Source of the DNA: Vibrio sp. ES.051
Lineage (GTDB): Bacteria; Pseudomonadota; Gammaproteobacteria; Enterobacterales; Vibrionaceae
Length of the DNA stretch: 64,000 nucleotides
Direction of reading: 5' to 3'
NCBI RefSeq assembly: GCF_002563795.1
Contig: NZ_PDJL01000003.1
Span: 930,001-994,000, forward strand
Shown: positions 26,916 to 37,293 of the stretch, piece by piece
Layout of the letters: the number at the start of each line of letters is the position of its first letter
Position numbering within the stretch: the stretch's first letter is position 1
Translations under genes and position numbers: made by a program
Notes under the pieces: generated by a model
The model's input: the letters and a program-made list of their open reading frames with translations, nothing else
Databases searched by the model: none
What the model was told of the DNA's origin: nothing

Positions 26916-28253
26916 ATGAGTTCTTTAGATCCAATTCAAATGGCGACCCAGTTCGCTACGTTCGATGTACAACCATTTCAACAACGCAACGAATGGCAAG
27001 CCAATAAATATCAGACGCAACTCTCGGCGCTAGGTAAAGTCGAAAGCGCTTTACGCGATTTCCGTACCACGCTAGACGAGATGAACAGCAGTACAAGCAG
27101 CATCATCAAAAACAGCGCAACCCTTTCTCAAGACGGGTACTTAACCGCGGATGCTGACGCCAAAGCCATCACCGGCAACTACCAAATTTTTGTCGAGCAA
27201 ATAGCAACGGCACACCAAGTATCTACAGGCATGCCTGCTGATCTCGATGCAACAACTGAGATCCCAACCACGGGGTCACTTGAGTTCACTATTAATGGTG
27301 AAGCCATGACTCTGGATCTCTCTACGGTAGATAAAGACGGCGATGGCAAAGCCACAATGAGCGATCTCGCAAGCGCCATCAATAACGACCCCAGTAATCC
27401 CGGAGTAAATGCCACCTTGGTGCGTTCCAATGGTCAAACTCACTTCATGCTCTCGAGCACGGAAACCGGGGTTGATAATGCCATTAATGTCAGCGCTACA
27501 GGTACAGGCCAGACATGGTTTGAAGACGCATTTGTGAACGTCTCTGATATTACCGCACCGCAAGATGCGGTGATGTGGATGGGCGCTGAAGGATCTGGGT
27601 TAAAACTCACTAACGCCAGCAACACCTTCCAAGGGGTGATTGACGGTGTCGATATTACCGTGAGCAAGGCTCAAACCTCTGGGGAAGCGCCTATCAGCTT
27701 GAACATTGGTGCCGACAATGAAGCCACCCAAGAACAGATGGATAAGTTCGTCGAGGCATACAACAGCCTCGTTTCCACCATCGATAAATACACCAAAATT
27801 GGCGGTGAAGATGAAACGCGGGGAGTACTAGCCAGTGACCCGACTCTGCGCAGCATTGAAAGCCAACTTACCAACCTGATTCGTGGCGAGCACGGTGGAA
27901 TGCGCCTCAGTGAAGTCGGCGTGACCTTAGATCGCAACGGCAAAATGAAAGTTGACCAAGAAAAATTCAATGAAGCGCAAAAGAATAACAGTACAGGCTT
28001 AGAAGCGATGTTTAATGGTGATGGCGGCTTACTCGATTCGCTTGATGCAATGGCCGAACCCTTTTTGAAATTCTCGTCGGGTGCATTTAATTCTCGTAAA
28101 GACGCTCTGCAATCAAATTTAGACCGCATCGATGACAAACAAGCAACGTTAGAGCGTAAGTACGAGATGTCTTACGACCGCTATCTCAAGCAATTTACGC
28201 AAATGAACCAAATTATGACTCAAATGAACCAAACCATGTCAATGTTTGGCTAA
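26916..28253 (+). CDS. lafB: Lateral filament cap FliD (LafB)
   Basis: This 445-residue FliD/HAP2 protein starts SSLDPIQMATQFATFD, has the FliD N- and C-terminal domains, an internal D2-D3 region, and a long C-terminal coiled-coil (from about residue 395). It caps the growing filament and folds incoming flagellin. It is the first gene of lafBCDEFSTU, in which short spacings or overlaps indicate one operon. Confidence 0.93.
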   Translation: MSSLDPIQMATQFATFDVQPFQQRNEWQANKYQTQLSALGKVESALRDFRTTLDEMNSSTSSIIKNSATLSQDGYLTADADAKAITGNYQIFVEQIATAHQVSTGMPADLDATTEIPTTGSLEFTINGEAMTLDLSTVDKDGDGKATMSDLASAINNDPSNPGVNATLVRSNGQTHFMLSSTETGVDNAINVSATGTGQTWFEDAFVNVSDITAPQDAVMWMGAEGSGLKLTNASNTFQGVIDGVDITVSKAQTSGEAPISLNIGADNEATQEQMDKFVEAYNSLVSTIDKYTKIGGEDETRGVLASDPTLRSIESQLTNLIRGEHGGMRLSEVGVTLDRNGKMKVDQEKFNEAQKNNSTGLEAMFNGDGGLLDSLDAMAEPFLKFSSGAFNSRKDALQSNLDRIDDKQATLERKYEMSYDRYLKQFTQMNQIMTQMNQTMSMFG

Positions 28254-28272
28254 GGCTTTAGGAGAAATACTC

Positions 28273-28659
28273 ATGCTTATGGACTCAGGTTACGACTCGT
28301 ATCAGCAAGTCGATCTCGATGCTCAAGCAGCAGCAGCAAACCCTCACCAACTGGTCATTATGTTGATCGATGGCTTACTCGACGAAGTCGAACGTATTCG
28401 CGGCCATCTGGCAGCGACTCGTTTGGCCGAGAAAGGCCATGGGATCAACAAATGCATGAACATCTTAATTGGACTAACCAGTGCGCTAGATGATGAAAAC
28501 GGTGGCGAAATCGCAGAAAACTTGCGCCAGCTTTACGACTTCTGTCAAGTCGAACTTTATTACGCCAGTGTGCAAAATGACGCAGACCGTTTGGTCAATG
28601 TTGAGCGTGTAATGGGTAACATTCGTGAAGGTTGGATGAGTTTTGGACAACAAGCATAA
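28273..28659 (+). CDS. lafC: Lateral flagellin chaperone FliS (LafC)
   Basis: The ATG at 28273 follows TAGGAGAA by six bases and gives 128 residues. FliS-type pattern: YQQVDLDAQAAAANPHQLVIMLIDGLLDEVERI near the start (split here: Tyr-rich start, then NPHQLVIMLIDG). FliS binds flagellin C-termini in the cytoplasm and prevents early polymerisation. The longer TTG frame from 28246 is rejected. Confidence 0.93.
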   Translation: MLMDSGYDSYQQVDLDAQAAAANPHQLVIMLIDGLLDEVERIRGHLAATRLAEKGHGINKCMNILIGLTSALDDENGGEIAENLRQLYDFCQVELYYASVQNDADRLVNVERVMGNIREGWMSFGQQA

Positions 28660-28963
28660 AGTATCGCCAGAGCGATTCCGTCATTTATCTCAGCTTATCC
28701 AATTCGCAGCAAAAACAGCGGATTGGCATGCTCTTAAACGCTATGACTTGCAGTTGCGAGAACTTTTGATCAGCCATAAACCTTTTTTGCAAGATCCAAA
28801 GCTCGCCCCTGAAATTCAACGTGCAAAGGCCGTTCATGCTGATGCATTTGCCGCATTGGAAAAGTCAACTAACGAGTTAAAAAGTGAGATGGACATGGTG
28901 AACGATCATCAAGAGCGCGCAATGGCTTACCAACTGGCAATGACTATGGATCTGACCCAATGA
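28643..28963 (+). CDS. lafD: FliT-like lateral flagellar chaperone (LafD)
   Basis: This 106-residue, mostly helical protein lies in the fliT position between fliS and fliK. It begins with TTG at 28643 inside the fliS end (17-bp overlap); no ATG is available near the start. FliT proteins chaperone FliD and modulate regulators. Similarity is weak, so the call rests mainly on gene order and helical content. Confidence 0.75.
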   Translation: MDNKHKVSPERFRHLSQLIQFAAKTADWHALKRYDLQLRELLISHKPFLQDPKLAPEIQRAKAVHADAFAALEKSTNELKSEMDMVNDHQERAMAYQLAMTMDLTQ

Positions 28964-30063
28964 TGGTATCTTATTCAACGCAACTGTCTGGCAATCCGTC
29001 TTCTACCAGCGAAGGTAAAGTCACGCAAGCCAGAACCGTGCATGGCTTTTCACAGCGTCATTCTTCAGAACACAACCAGCAAGCTGGCTCTAAGTTAACG
29101 TCTGTTGAAACTGCGCCCAGTTTTCGTCTTACCGCGGCAGCATTATCCGCATCCGACGTAAAAACGACGCAAGAGACAGCAAAAACAGAAAAGAATGACA
29201 TTGATACAGATGAACATTCAAGCTCTGAATCCATGGCTGCGTTAACGAGCGCGTTGGGAGTCCAAGAAGAACCTAGTCTCGCGGCGCAAGCTCAGGATCT
29301 GCTCAAAGGTATGCTTCCCCTAATGGGAAAACAGGCCGAACAACCCGGCAAAACACCGTCTTCAACCGTGAGTAGCGAAGCCAGACCTATCAGGCAAGAA
29401 CAAAACAGCGTCTTGCTCAACACTTCGTCAAAGCAACAAGAAGTCCAACAAGGTCTTGCGGCGGCTTCGCCAAGCTCACGCTTGTCGATATCTAGTGCTG
29501 ATTTTCAAGCCTTACTGAGTCAACCCACTCAAAATCAACCGATGGCGTCACCACTCCAAGTACAGGCTCCAAGTGCACACGCACCTACTCCCGCTTCTGC
29601 TACGAGTCATATCCAAACTCAAGGTTCTGAGTGGGCCGCTGTGCGTGTGGATACCAGTGCTGGAAAGTGGGGTGAGCAAATGATGCAGGTCTTGCATGAC
29701 CGAGTCACTCTCCAAGCTCAACAAAACGTACAAGAAGCAAAAATCCGTCTCGACCCACCTGACTTAGGTAAGTTGGATTTGCATGTACGCATGGAGGGTG
29801 ACCGACTCAGCGTGCAGATCAATGCCAATACTGCCGCAACGCGAGAAGCCTTAATGCAAGTATCTGAACGCTTACGAACTGAGTTACAAGAGCAAAACTT
29901 CATCCACGTCGATGTGAATGTAGGCTCAGATCAAGGTCAGGAACGTCATCAACCCCATACAAACGAAGAAGATACCACTATTTTCGCTGCACGAGAGTCC
30001 AGCGCGTTTTCATCCAATAAAACAACAAACTATTCAGAACACTGGCTGAGCACTCAAGCCTAG
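28960..30063 (+). CDS. lafE: Lateral hook-length control protein FliK (LafE)
   Basis: This 367-residue protein has a low-complexity Ser/Gln/Thr/Ala-rich N-terminal two thirds and a conserved C-terminal FliK domain (residues about 235-330: LDPPDLGKLDLHVRM, LSVQINAN, REALMQVSERLRTELQEQ). FliK measures hook length and triggers FlhB switching. It overlaps lafD by 4 bp. Confidence 0.92.
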   Translation: MMVSYSTQLSGNPSSTSEGKVTQARTVHGFSQRHSSEHNQQAGSKLTSVETAPSFRLTAAALSASDVKTTQETAKTEKNDIDTDEHSSSESMAALTSALGVQEEPSLAAQAQDLLKGMLPLMGKQAEQPGKTPSSTVSSEARPIRQEQNSVLLNTSSKQQEVQQGLAAASPSSRLSISSADFQALLSQPTQNQPMASPLQVQAPSAHAPTPASATSHIQTQGSEWAAVRVDTSAGKWGEQMMQVLHDRVTLQAQQNVQEAKIRLDPPDLGKLDLHVRMEGDRLSVQINANTAATREALMQVSERLRTELQEQNFIHVDVNVGSDQGQERHQPHTNEEDTTIFAARESSAFSSNKTTNYSEHWLSTQA

Positions 30064-30085
30064 CAAATTGTCGAGGAAAAAGGTT

Positions 30086-30586
30086 ATGACCAAAAAACAA
30101 ATGATCGCCCTGTTTATCGCCATGATCATCACCAGCGCCCTCGTTTCGGCCGCCACGGTTATGGGCGGTATTTGGTACCTAAATAAACACTCTCAAGAGT
30201 CATCTGACTCTGTTTCACTGTTAGAAGGTTCTCCATTGTCATTTTTGGTCGCAGACGAACCAACGGAGAAAGGACCAAGCTTCCATCCTTTAGACCGAGT
30301 CGTTTTGACCATTAAAGGTAAAAAGCAGACGCACTTTGTCATGCTAGAGCTGGCCGTTGAAACACGCCGTCCAGAGCGCATTAAAGACATCGACAACTAC
30401 ATGCCGATCGTACAAAACTCGCTGTTAAAACTGTTTAGTGACAAAACATTCGACGAATTGCAGCAAGACGGTTCTATCGAGATTCTGCAAAACGAAGTGA
30501 AACAAACGTTACTGAAAGCCTTCGATAAAACAGACATCGTGCGTGACATCGATGATGTTATTTTGACTAAATACGTTGTGCAGTAG
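30086..30586 (+). CDS. lafF: Lateral FliL (LafF), basal-body stator-associated protein
   Basis: The ATG at 30086 follows GAGGAAAAAGG, giving 166 residues. One N-terminal membrane helix (about residues 9-30) is followed by a periplasmic FliL domain (VVLTIKGKKQTHFVMLELAV near the middle, ending LTKYVVQ). FliL rings surround stators and help torque under load, which matters for swarming. Confidence 0.92.
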   Translation: MTKKQMIALFIAMIITSALVSAATVMGGIWYLNKHSQESSDSVSLLEGSPLSFLVADEPTEKGPSFHPLDRVVLTIKGKKQTHFVMLELAVETRRPERIKDIDNYMPIVQNSLLKLFSDKTFDELQQDGSIEILQNEVKQTLLKAFDKTDIVRDIDDVILTKYVVQ

Positions 30587-30598
30587 CGGAGCACAACC

Positions 30599-31327
30599 AT
30601 GTTAGACATGAACCCACAAGATACTTACACCACGGAAGAGGAAGTGACGGCACCGTCGCGACCAATTGATGAAAATGCCCTGCTGCAGCGTCATCAAATT
30701 ATGGTAAAACGCGTCGTTAACCAACTTCGCGTCCATGCCACTTCCCATTGTAGTATTGAAGACATGCAGCAAATTGGCCTCATCGCTCTCGTCGAATCTG
30801 GGCGCCGATACGGCGACGTTGACGACCCGCACTTTCCCGCTTTTGCCGTGTGCCGCGTGAGAGGAGCCATTTTGGATGAATTACGCCGACTAGACTGGCG
30901 TTCTCGTAAAACACGCCAAGAAGCTCATGAGCTCAATGACGTCACCCGTGATCTCACCCGCTCTTTAGGGCGAGTGCCAACGGATTCCGAAATCGTCCAA
31001 GCCTTAGGCACTAACGAGCAAGATTATTATGCCCGCCAAAATGCTGCGCTTGCGGGGGAAATGCAAAGCCTTGATCAACTGATGGAAAGCAGTGGTGATA
31101 GCCATATCGGCGGACAATATGATGGCATGGAACATGAACATATTCGCCGCAGTTTAGACAGTGCTATCGGCAAGTTGCCCAAGCGTGATCAACTGTTACT
31201 CACTCTGTTCTATCAGCACGAACTCAACTTACACGAGATAGCCCTCGTCTTGGATCTGACGCCTCCTCGAATTTGTCAGCTTCATAAACAAGCGCTGAAA
31301 CAACTCAACCAATTAATGTCCTCTTAG
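30599..31327 (+). CDS. lafS: Lateral sigma-28 factor LafS
   Basis: This 242-residue FliA-type sigma factor has regions 2 (MVKRVVNQL ... QIGLIALVESGRRY, then FPAFAVCRVRGAILDELRRLDW), 3 (ELNDVTRDLTRSLGRVPTDSEI) and 4 (KLPKRDQLLLTLFYQHELNLHEIALVLDL split over the helix-turn-helix). It should direct lafA and the late operon that contains it, a positive loop. A second ATG at 30608 is possible. Confidence 0.95.
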   Translation: MLDMNPQDTYTTEEEVTAPSRPIDENALLQRHQIMVKRVVNQLRVHATSHCSIEDMQQIGLIALVESGRRYGDVDDPHFPAFAVCRVRGAILDELRRLDWRSRKTRQEAHELNDVTRDLTRSLGRVPTDSEIVQALGTNEQDYYARQNAALAGEMQSLDQLMESSGDSHIGGQYDGMEHEHIRRSLDSAIGKLPKRDQLLLTLFYQHELNLHEIALVLDLTPPRICQLHKQALKQLNQLMSS

Positions 31328-31337
31328 GAGTCATAAG

Positions 31338-32195
31338 ATGCAAAAGTTTTTTGGAGTCCTCACTATTCTAGTGTGTGTCTTCGGTGGATACATGTGGGCT
31401 GGCGGTAATCTAGGCGCTATCTGGCAACCAGCCGAATTCCTTATCATTATTGGCGCAGCAGCTGGTTCATTGATCATCGGTAACCCGCCGCATGTACTCA
31501 AGGAAATGCGCCGACAGGTGCCTGCCACGATCAAAGGCCCTAAAGATGAGTATGAGTACTATATGGAATTAATGTCTCTGCTCAACAATTTACTTGAAAC
31601 AGCACGCAACCGCGGTTACAAATTTCTCGATTCTCATATCGAGTCGCCAGACCAAAGCTCAATTTTTCTCGCATACCCGACAGTTTCTCAGGATCATCGG
31701 GTAATTTCTTTCATCACTGACAATTTACGTTTAATGGCAATGGGACAAATGTCGCCTCATGAATTAGAGGGACTGCTAGAACAAGAAATCGAAGCGATAC
31801 AGAACGAAATGCTTTTACCTTCACGCTCACTACAGCGTACAGCAGAAGCACTGCCTGGTTTCGGTATTCTAGCAGCGGTAGGTGGCATCATCATCACCAT
31901 GCAAGCTATTGATGGCTCAATCGCCTTGATTGGTTATCACGTAGCGGCCGCCCTTGTTGGTACATTTATTGGTATTTTTGGTTGTTACTGTGGCTTAGAC
32001 CCATTAAGTAACGCTATGGCTCAGCGAGTGAGACGTGATATGACCGCTTTTGAATGCATACGTGCAACCTTGGTTGCCTATGTCGCGAAAAAGCCAACAT
32101 TGCTCGCCATCGACGCTGGCCGTAAACATATTCAGCTAGACATCAAACCAACTTTCAACCAAATGGAGAAGTGGTTAGCTGAACAGGAGGGATAA
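31338..32195 (+). CDS. lafT: Lateral stator protein LafT (MotA family)
   Basis: This 285-residue MotA/ExbB protein has four membrane helices, a cytoplasmic loop with charged residues, and the MotA pattern [21 protein letters not shown]. With LafU it forms the proton-driven stator of the lateral motor. Its stop shares bases with the lafU start. Confidence 0.95.
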   Translation: MQKFFGVLTILVCVFGGYMWAGGNLGAIWQPAEFLIIIGAAAGSLIIGNPPHVLKEMRRQVPATIKGPKDEYEYYMELMSLLNNLLETARNRGYKFLDSHIESPDQSSIFLAYPTVSQDHRVISFITDNLRLMAMGQMSPHELEGLLEQEIEAIQNEMLLPSRSLQRTAEALPGFGILAAVGGIIITMQAIDGSIALIGYHVAAALVGTFIGIFGCYCGLDPLSNAMAQRVRRDMTAFECIRATLVAYVAKKPTLLAIDAGRKHIQLDIKPTFNQMEKWLAEQEG

Positions 32196-33187
32196 TGCAA
32201 AAACAAGAGCATGTAGTGTTCAAACGTGCCAAAGCTCACAGCCATGATGAATCTCATGGCGGCGCGTGGAAAGTCGCGTTTGCTGACTTCATGATCGCCC
32301 TAATGGCGCTGTTTCTTGTGCTTTGGGTTATGCAAGTGGTAGATAAAGAAGAGCGTAAAGCAATTGTCGCCCATTTACATAGTTCGAGCGTGTTTGATAA
32401 GAGTTACGGCAATCCATTCGATACTTCACAAAGTATCTCTCCTATTGACTTGGCACAGGACTCTTCTGTGCCAAGCAAACATAACTCCAACCACGTTGTG
32501 AGCTCTTACTTTCGTGGTGATGGTGATGGCCCTGAAATTGACTCGCTTATCCCCGGTAGCTTCGACACCCAAGAGCAACTTGCTGCGCTAGCCAAAGTTA
32601 TTGAAAAAATGGCAGCCCAAATCAATGCTCAAGGGAACGTGAATGTCACTGTAACGCCGCAAGGCTTACGCGTCGTTTTGCAAGATGATTACAAACAACA
32701 TATGTTCAGTCGGGGTGGTCATAAACTCACGCCTTTTTTTGAAGACTTACTGCTCGCATTCGCGCCTGTTTTTCAGCGTGTTAATAACCCACTGATCATC
32801 AGCGGACACACCGATGCCATTCCCTTTAAAAAGCGTTTTGGCCGTCAATCAAACTGGGCGTTGTCGGCTTCTCGCGCTGATGTAGCACGAAACACGCTGG
32901 TTGAAGGTGGTATGCCAGATGAGCGAGTCATGCAAGTCACTGGCATGTCTGATCGCGCCCTGCTCAACCCTGATGAGCCAGAATCAAGTGAAAACCGTCG
33001 TATCGAGCTGTTTGTTTTAACCACACCTGCGGCTAAAGTCCTTGAAACTCTTTTTGGTAACCACGAAGAAAGTGAATTAGAAAAGGCGAAGCAGCAGGCC
33101 GAATTTAACCAACCAGTCATCCGACAAGAAGTCATTCGCTACTCCGAAGATGCCACCGCCAAAGAAGCAACAATCCAAGAACTATAA
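32195..33187 (+). CDS. lafU: Lateral stator protein LafU (MotB family)
   Basis: This 330-residue MotB protein has a cytoplasmic tail, one membrane helix with the essential ion-binding Asp31 ([11 protein letters not shown]), and a C-terminal OmpA-like peptidoglycan-binding domain ([33 protein letters not shown]). Lateral stators use H+ in V. parahaemolyticus. It is the last gene of the late operon. Confidence 0.95.
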   Translation: MQKQEHVVFKRAKAHSHDESHGGAWKVAFADFMIALMALFLVLWVMQVVDKEERKAIVAHLHSSSVFDKSYGNPFDTSQSISPIDLAQDSSVPSKHNSNHVVSSYFRGDGDGPEIDSLIPGSFDTQEQLAALAKVIEKMAAQINAQGNVNVTVTPQGLRVVLQDDYKQHMFSRGGHKLTPFFEDLLLAFAPVFQRVNNPLIISGHTDAIPFKKRFGRQSNWALSASRADVARNTLVEGGMPDERVMQVTGMSDRALLNPDEPESSENRRIELFVLTTPAAKVLETLFGNHEESELEKAKQQAEFNQPVIRQEVIRYSEDATAKEATIQEL

Positions 33188-33192
33188 TCAAG

Positions 33193-33222
33193 AAAGGTTA
33201 CCTTGCTTTGTAGGTGACCTTT
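33193..33222 (+). terminator. Probable terminator after lafU
   Basis: A 10-bp stem (33193-33202 with 33213-33222, one G-T pair) and a 10-nt loop, with a short T run overlapping the right arm. Confidence 0.65.
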
Positions 33223-33268
33223 TCTAACCGATAACTTCTGTTACTGTGACTTTTTAGTTGAGTTCTAT

Positions 33269-33556
33269 ATGCACATAACAACGCCTAAAAACAAAAAACG
33301 CGATCTGTTGAAGAAGGCCTTTCTATGGTTAATTGTCTTCGACTACCTCTTGCTTACGCTTTTTCTAACTCAACTGTCTAGTTTAACGCTTAACAGCGGC
33401 ACCATGATAAGCCTACTGCTCGTTGTTTATAATATCTTGCTCGTTTCACTGTGCTTTCAGAGAACGGAGAAGCAGGATTCTTACATCATCTATCCTATTT
33501 TATCCGCCACTTTGCTTGCGTTTATCTGCTTTCTCTATTTCTTTTTTCTAATTTAA
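33269..33556 (+). CDS. Small hypothetical membrane protein
   Basis: This 95-residue frame encodes a Lys/Arg-rich N-terminus (residues 7-16) followed by three predicted membrane helices (about 17-36, 44-62, 71-95). The positive-inside pattern is convincing. The ribosome-binding site is weak. It follows the lafU terminator and is read on its own. I do not recognise the family. Confidence 0.55.
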   Translation: MHITTPKNKKRDLLKKAFLWLIVFDYLLLTLFLTQLSSLTLNSGTMISLLLVVYNILLVSLCFQRTEKQDSYIIYPILSATLLAFICFLYFFFLI

Positions 33557-33749
33557 ATAACAGCTTCCACCATTGATTTTATCTTTATTGCTTTGGCAAC
33601 CTGATCGTTTTGATGAGTCTGACTTCACCCACTCGTCGCTTTCATCAATCGCACTGGCTCATCTTTTTTATTAGCAAAAAACAGAGAGGGACAGATTGAT
33701 ATTCTCACCGCCACACTCCATCTTTTTCGTACACTTCGCTATCTTATCT

Positions 33750-34127
33750 CTACGCGAGTACATACTCACTGACCATTCGATTAAATGTAATAAGGTCAAA
33801 CGATCCTCTAATCTCAAAACGAACTCGCCCCACCTCGCTCATAAAAAATTCGATTTCACAATCTAAATCGAACGTTCCGGAAGTCTCAATAGAAAAGGCA
33901 TTGATTTTGCTGTAGGGAAGAGAGGTATAATCTACTTTTGAGCCAGTAATGCCTTGCACATTAGCAGCAATGACACGCTTGTTGGTGAATATCAATTGGT
34001 CACGAACAGTTTTAAACCCTGCAAACACTGACTCACCATCAATCAGAAACTTATGAAAATCTTCCCTAACCTTTGAGATCTCTATCGGTTTAAGCTTAAA
34101 CACAGATGAATTTTCGAAGTCGATCAT
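33750..34127 (-). CDS. PH-domain (YvbH-like) protein
   Basis: The ATG at 34127 is six bases after AGGA, while the alternative ATG at 34133 overlaps that site. The 125-residue protein fits a bacterial pleckstrin-homology domain: ESVFAGFKTVRDQLIFTNKR near the start (a strand pair ending TNKRVIA), the YSKINAFSIET turn, and a C-terminal helix. Such proteins have no known enzymatic role. It is transcribed alone. Confidence 0.78.
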   Translation of the reverse strand: MIDFENSSVFKLKPIEISKVREDFHKFLIDGESVFAGFKTVRDQLIFTNKRVIAANVQGITGSKVDYTSLPYSKINAFSIETSGTFDLDCEIEFFMSEVGRVRFEIRGSFDLITFNRMVSEYVLA

Positions 34128-34245
34128 AGTCATTCCTTTTATTTTATAATGAACAAACTCAACGTAGCAGATACTTAGACCATTGCCTATCGGTAGAACA
34201 CCCGCTTTTCATCATCAAGTAAAAGGAAGCTCTCAATAAAACCAC

Positions 34246-34461
34246 TCACTTCCAACCTTGTCGCCATTGTGTCGGATCTTTGAGCTCTTGCCAGTCCATC
34301 TCCTGCTCTCGCCTACTCATTATCGCTTCGATCACACACCTTACCACGTAGCCCTCTTCATCAAGCTCCATTTCCGTGACCACAAAATGCTTCTCTTTAT
34401 GCCTAGGAGAAGTCGCAGTCCATTTGCTGTTTAATAATTTTTTGGGGTGAATTCTGTTCAT
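34246..34461 (-). CDS. TIGR02450-type Trp-rich small protein
   Basis: This 71-residue protein matches the Trp-rich family: N-terminal HPKKLLNSKWTA, a central HFVVTEME strand, then the RR-containing helix start and WRQGWK end. Family members are widespread in marine gamma-proteobacteria and of unknown function. Confidence 0.78.
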   Translation of the reverse strand: MNRIHPKKLLNSKWTATSPRHKEKHFVVTEMELDEEGYVVRCVIEAIMSRREQEMDWQELKDPTQWRQGWK

Positions 34462-34530
34462 GTTGCAACACCGATTTTTATGACCTTTTTGATGTATACG
34501 GTTGGATACAAACAGAGAGTCACATTTTTC

Positions 34531-34671
34531 TTATTTTTGAACTTTCCCACAACAGAAATCACAGCAAAAGAGATACGTCCCATTTGCTGCTTTACCGACC
34601 AAAACAATCACAACAACTCCAACTAATACTGGCGTCGCCACCACCGATAGGGCTGAGATGGTAATAGTCAT
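34531..34671 (-). CDS. Small membrane peptide with a CCxxCC tail
   Basis: The start is ATG at 34671, immediately preceded by AGGAGAAG, and the stop is TAA at 34531-34533, giving 46 residues. Residues about 3-26 form one hydrophobic helix (Val/Ile/Leu-rich). The C-terminal part has a Cys-Cys-Asp-Phe-Cys-Cys motif at residues 36-41 and a basic end. It resembles no family I recognise. The strong ribosome-binding site and membrane helix argue for a real gene; the short length keeps confidence moderate. The rest of 34462-34800 holds the mdtL promoter and nothing else clear. Confidence 0.5.
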   Translation of the reverse strand: MTITISALSVVATPVLVGVVVIVLVGKAANGTYLFCCDFCCGKVQK

Positions 34672-34800
34672 CTTCTCCTGCTGCCTTTATGCTCAGTTTA
34701 TACAGGGTATGTCGTAAATAGAAATACCTAGTGTCGTATTTCCCACTCGCAGACAAACGTTTAGCACTCTATTATCCTCGCATTCAATAGAGAGGTTTCC

Positions 34801-35991
34801 ATGTCCCGTTTTTTACTTTGTAGTTTTGCTCTTGTTTTACTCTACCCTACTGCCATTGATTTATATCTTGTTGGTTTACCTCAAATTGCGGCAGATCTTA
34901 ATGCAAGTGAATCGCAATTGCATATCGCGTTTTCAATCTATTTGGCAGGCATGGCAACCACGATGTTGTTTGCGGGAAAAATTGCCGACTCCGTTGGCCG
35001 AAAACCTGTGGCAGTCGTTGGTGCTGTGATTTTTGTTTTGGCCTCTTTGCTTGGAGGGATGGCAGAACAACCCAATACTTTTTTAATCGCGCGTTTCATC
35101 CAAGGGATTGGCGCGGGTTCTTGTTACGTTGTCGCTTTCGCAATTTTACGCGACACATTGGATGACCAGCGCCGTGCAAAAGTGTTGTCGATGCTAAATG
35201 GTATCACCTGCATCATTCCTGTGATTGCACCTGTGGTTGGGCACTTGATCATGCTGAAATTTCCTTGGCCGAGCCTGTTTACTACCATGGCAGGAATGGG
35301 CATCCTCGTGAGTTTGCTTTCAATTTTTGTCCTAAAAGAATCTTTACAGGTTCAGGTTTCAGAAGAGAATACGGTCTCGGAGAACCATCAAGAGATCTTC
35401 TTCGAGCGCTTCTTTATGAGCCGACTCGTTATTACCGCAATTGGGGTGACAACCATTCTTACCTTTGTGAACACGTCACCTATCTTAATAATGAATATGC
35501 TTGGTTTTGATCGCGGCGGCTACTCCTCTGTAATGGCAGGCACGGCAACCATTAGTATGCTCATTTCGTTCTCGGCACCCTTGGCGCTCTCCATGTTTAA
35601 ACAACAAACATTGATGGTCACGTCCCAAATACTGCTTGCTTGCGCTGCTATCGTGCTTAGCGTTGCACATTTCTACAATGGCCCATCAATTTACTATTTA
35701 ATTGGACTTGGGTTGATTTGCGCGGGCTTTGCGACTGGCTTTGGCGTGGTCATGAGTCAAGCGCTCAGCCCATTCTCTCAACAAGCAGGCATGGCAAGTT
35801 CATTGCTCGGTATTGCTCAAGTTTGTAGCTCGGCCTTCTATATTTGGTTTATGGGATTCATTGGCGTTAGTGCTCTGAATATGTTGGTATTTATTTTGGT
35901 GTTAGGTAGCGTAATCAGCCTTGCTCTAATACTATTGATTCCAAATCCAGTTCACGAAAGCCATTATGAAGAAGTCACTAGCGCGTCTTGA
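34801..35991 (+). CDS. mdtL: MdtL-family MFS drug efflux transporter
   Basis: This 396-residue, 12-helix major facilitator closely resembles E. coli MdtL (YidY): start [37 protein letters not shown] in loop 2-3, and [19 protein letters not shown]. MdtL confers chloramphenicol resistance when over-expressed in E. coli. The next gene is yidZ-like and overlaps by 26 bp, the same pair as in E. coli. Confidence 0.92.
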   Translation: MSRFLLCSFALVLLYPTAIDLYLVGLPQIAADLNASESQLHIAFSIYLAGMATTMLFAGKIADSVGRKPVAVVGAVIFVLASLLGGMAEQPNTFLIARFIQGIGAGSCYVVAFAILRDTLDDQRRAKVLSMLNGITCIIPVIAPVVGHLIMLKFPWPSLFTTMAGMGILVSLLSIFVLKESLQVQVSEENTVSENHQEIFFERFFMSRLVITAIGVTTILTFVNTSPILIMNMLGFDRGGYSSVMAGTATISMLISFSAPLALSMFKQQTLMVTSQILLACAAIVLSVAHFYNGPSIYYLIGLGLICAGFATGFGVVMSQALSPFSQQAGMASSLLGIAQVCSSAFYIWFMGFIGVSALNMLVFILVLGSVISLALILLIPNPVHESHYEEVTSAS

Positions 35992-36934
35992 TTTAAACCT
36001 ACTGTTTACTCTACAACTGCTACTGCAAGAGCAAAGTGTCTCAAAAACGTCAAGAAAGCTAAATGTGACGCCCTCCACGGTGAGTAAGTCGTTAAATAAA
36101 CTGCGCCATTGGTTCGACGATCCTTTGTTTATCAAAACCCCCAAAGGACTCGCGCCAACGCCTTTGGCGCAGAGTATGGAGCAAGATCTTGCAGAATGGC
36201 TACAAATTGGCAGTCAAATCGCGGAGAAGCGCAGCGACATCATTCCCAAAGGTGTCCGTTTTGATCTGACAATTGAGTCACCTTTGGTTCTCACCGTATT
36301 GGATAGGCTCATTGTGGCCATCCACCAGCGGTATCCTGAAGCGAAAATAAAAACTAGCAATTGGGACTACGATTCCCTCGACGCTATTATTCGTGGCGAG
36401 GCAGATATTGGCTTTACAGGAAGAGAAAGCCACCCTCGCTCGAAGGAGTCTTTGGGGCTGCTGCCGTACTTCTTGGATTTCGAGATTCTGTTTTACGATC
36501 TGCCCATGGTGTACTTACATAAAGATCACCCAGCCTTGCAGCAAGCGTGGACTCTCGACACATTTTTAAGTTATCAGCACATCAATATTGTGTGGGAGAA
36601 AAGTGAGACTTGGGCATTAGATGAAGTATTGACTGAACAAGGTTTACAACGCTGTATCGGCCTGACCATGTCCAACTTTGAGCAGTCACTCTTCATGGCA
36701 GCGCAACCGACTCACAACATGATCACCACCGCCCCCCACTATTGCAAAAGCTATACGGAGAAGTTGCATCTTGATTTGGTTTGTTTACCCATTCCGCTGG
36801 ATAAACCTCAGCAGGATAAGTTACTGATTCCATTTACGATGATCTGGCATAAGCGCAATGCGTACAATCCCAAATTGTTGTGGCTAAAAAACACCATCAA
36901 ATCTTTGTACGAGACACCATGCCAGCCACTGTAA
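35966..36934 (+). CDS. yidZ: YidZ-like LysR-family regulator
   Basis: This 322-residue LysR protein closely follows E. coli YidZ ([62 protein letters not shown], then [10 protein letters not shown]). The helix-turn-helix is at about residues 15-60. The start lies within mdtL. In E. coli YidZ has been linked to anaerobic NO protection; control of mdtL is a natural guess. Confidence 0.9.
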   Translation: MKKSLARLDLNLLFTLQLLLQEQSVSKTSRKLNVTPSTVSKSLNKLRHWFDDPLFIKTPKGLAPTPLAQSMEQDLAEWLQIGSQIAEKRSDIIPKGVRFDLTIESPLVLTVLDRLIVAIHQRYPEAKIKTSNWDYDSLDAIIRGEADIGFTGRESHPRSKESLGLLPYFLDFEILFYDLPMVYLHKDHPALQQAWTLDTFLSYQHINIVWEKSETWALDEVLTEQGLQRCIGLTMSNFEQSLFMAAQPTHNMITTAPHYCKSYTEKLHLDLVCLPIPLDKPQQDKLLIPFTMIWHKRNAYNPKLLWLKNTIKSLYETPCQPL

Positions 36935-37036
36935 CTCTCTGGCTAATACCTCGTTTTCTCACACTATTTCAAGTTATTAGTAAATTTGATGGTTCTCATT
37001 CATCACTTTATTAATAAATAAAAAGGTCGTTTGACG

Positions 37037-37192
37037 CTACAGTGATCCCATACTTCTGTGGCTGTCGACCTTTTTACCAGTGCCATCATTGTTGATGGCA
37101 TCGCTTTGGTTCTTTATCTCGGTCCAAAAAAACGAGCAAAGAATCAGCAAGCCGATAAAAAGCAATAACTTTCCTCTCAAATATCCATTCAT
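37037..37192 (-). CDS. Possible small single-helix membrane protein
   Basis: The ATG at 37192 has an AGGTG site just upstream; the stop is TAG at 37037-37039, giving 51 residues. A Lys/Arg start is followed by one hydrophobic helix (about residues 9-24) ending in FFW and a polar tail. No family is recognised. The remaining parts of 36935-37293 hold AT-rich sequence and presumably the promoter of the FUSC operon. Confidence 0.4.
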   Translation of the reverse strand: MNGYLRGKLLLFIGLLILCSFFWTEIKNQSDAINNDGTGKKVDSHRSMGSL

Positions 37193-37293
37193 CACCTATG
37201 CTTTTTAAACGAGCAAAACTCAGAGCAATGCTCTGATTATTAATTTAAAAAATTCATCGACTTATAATGATAAGCCTGAGCACACTTTGACCT

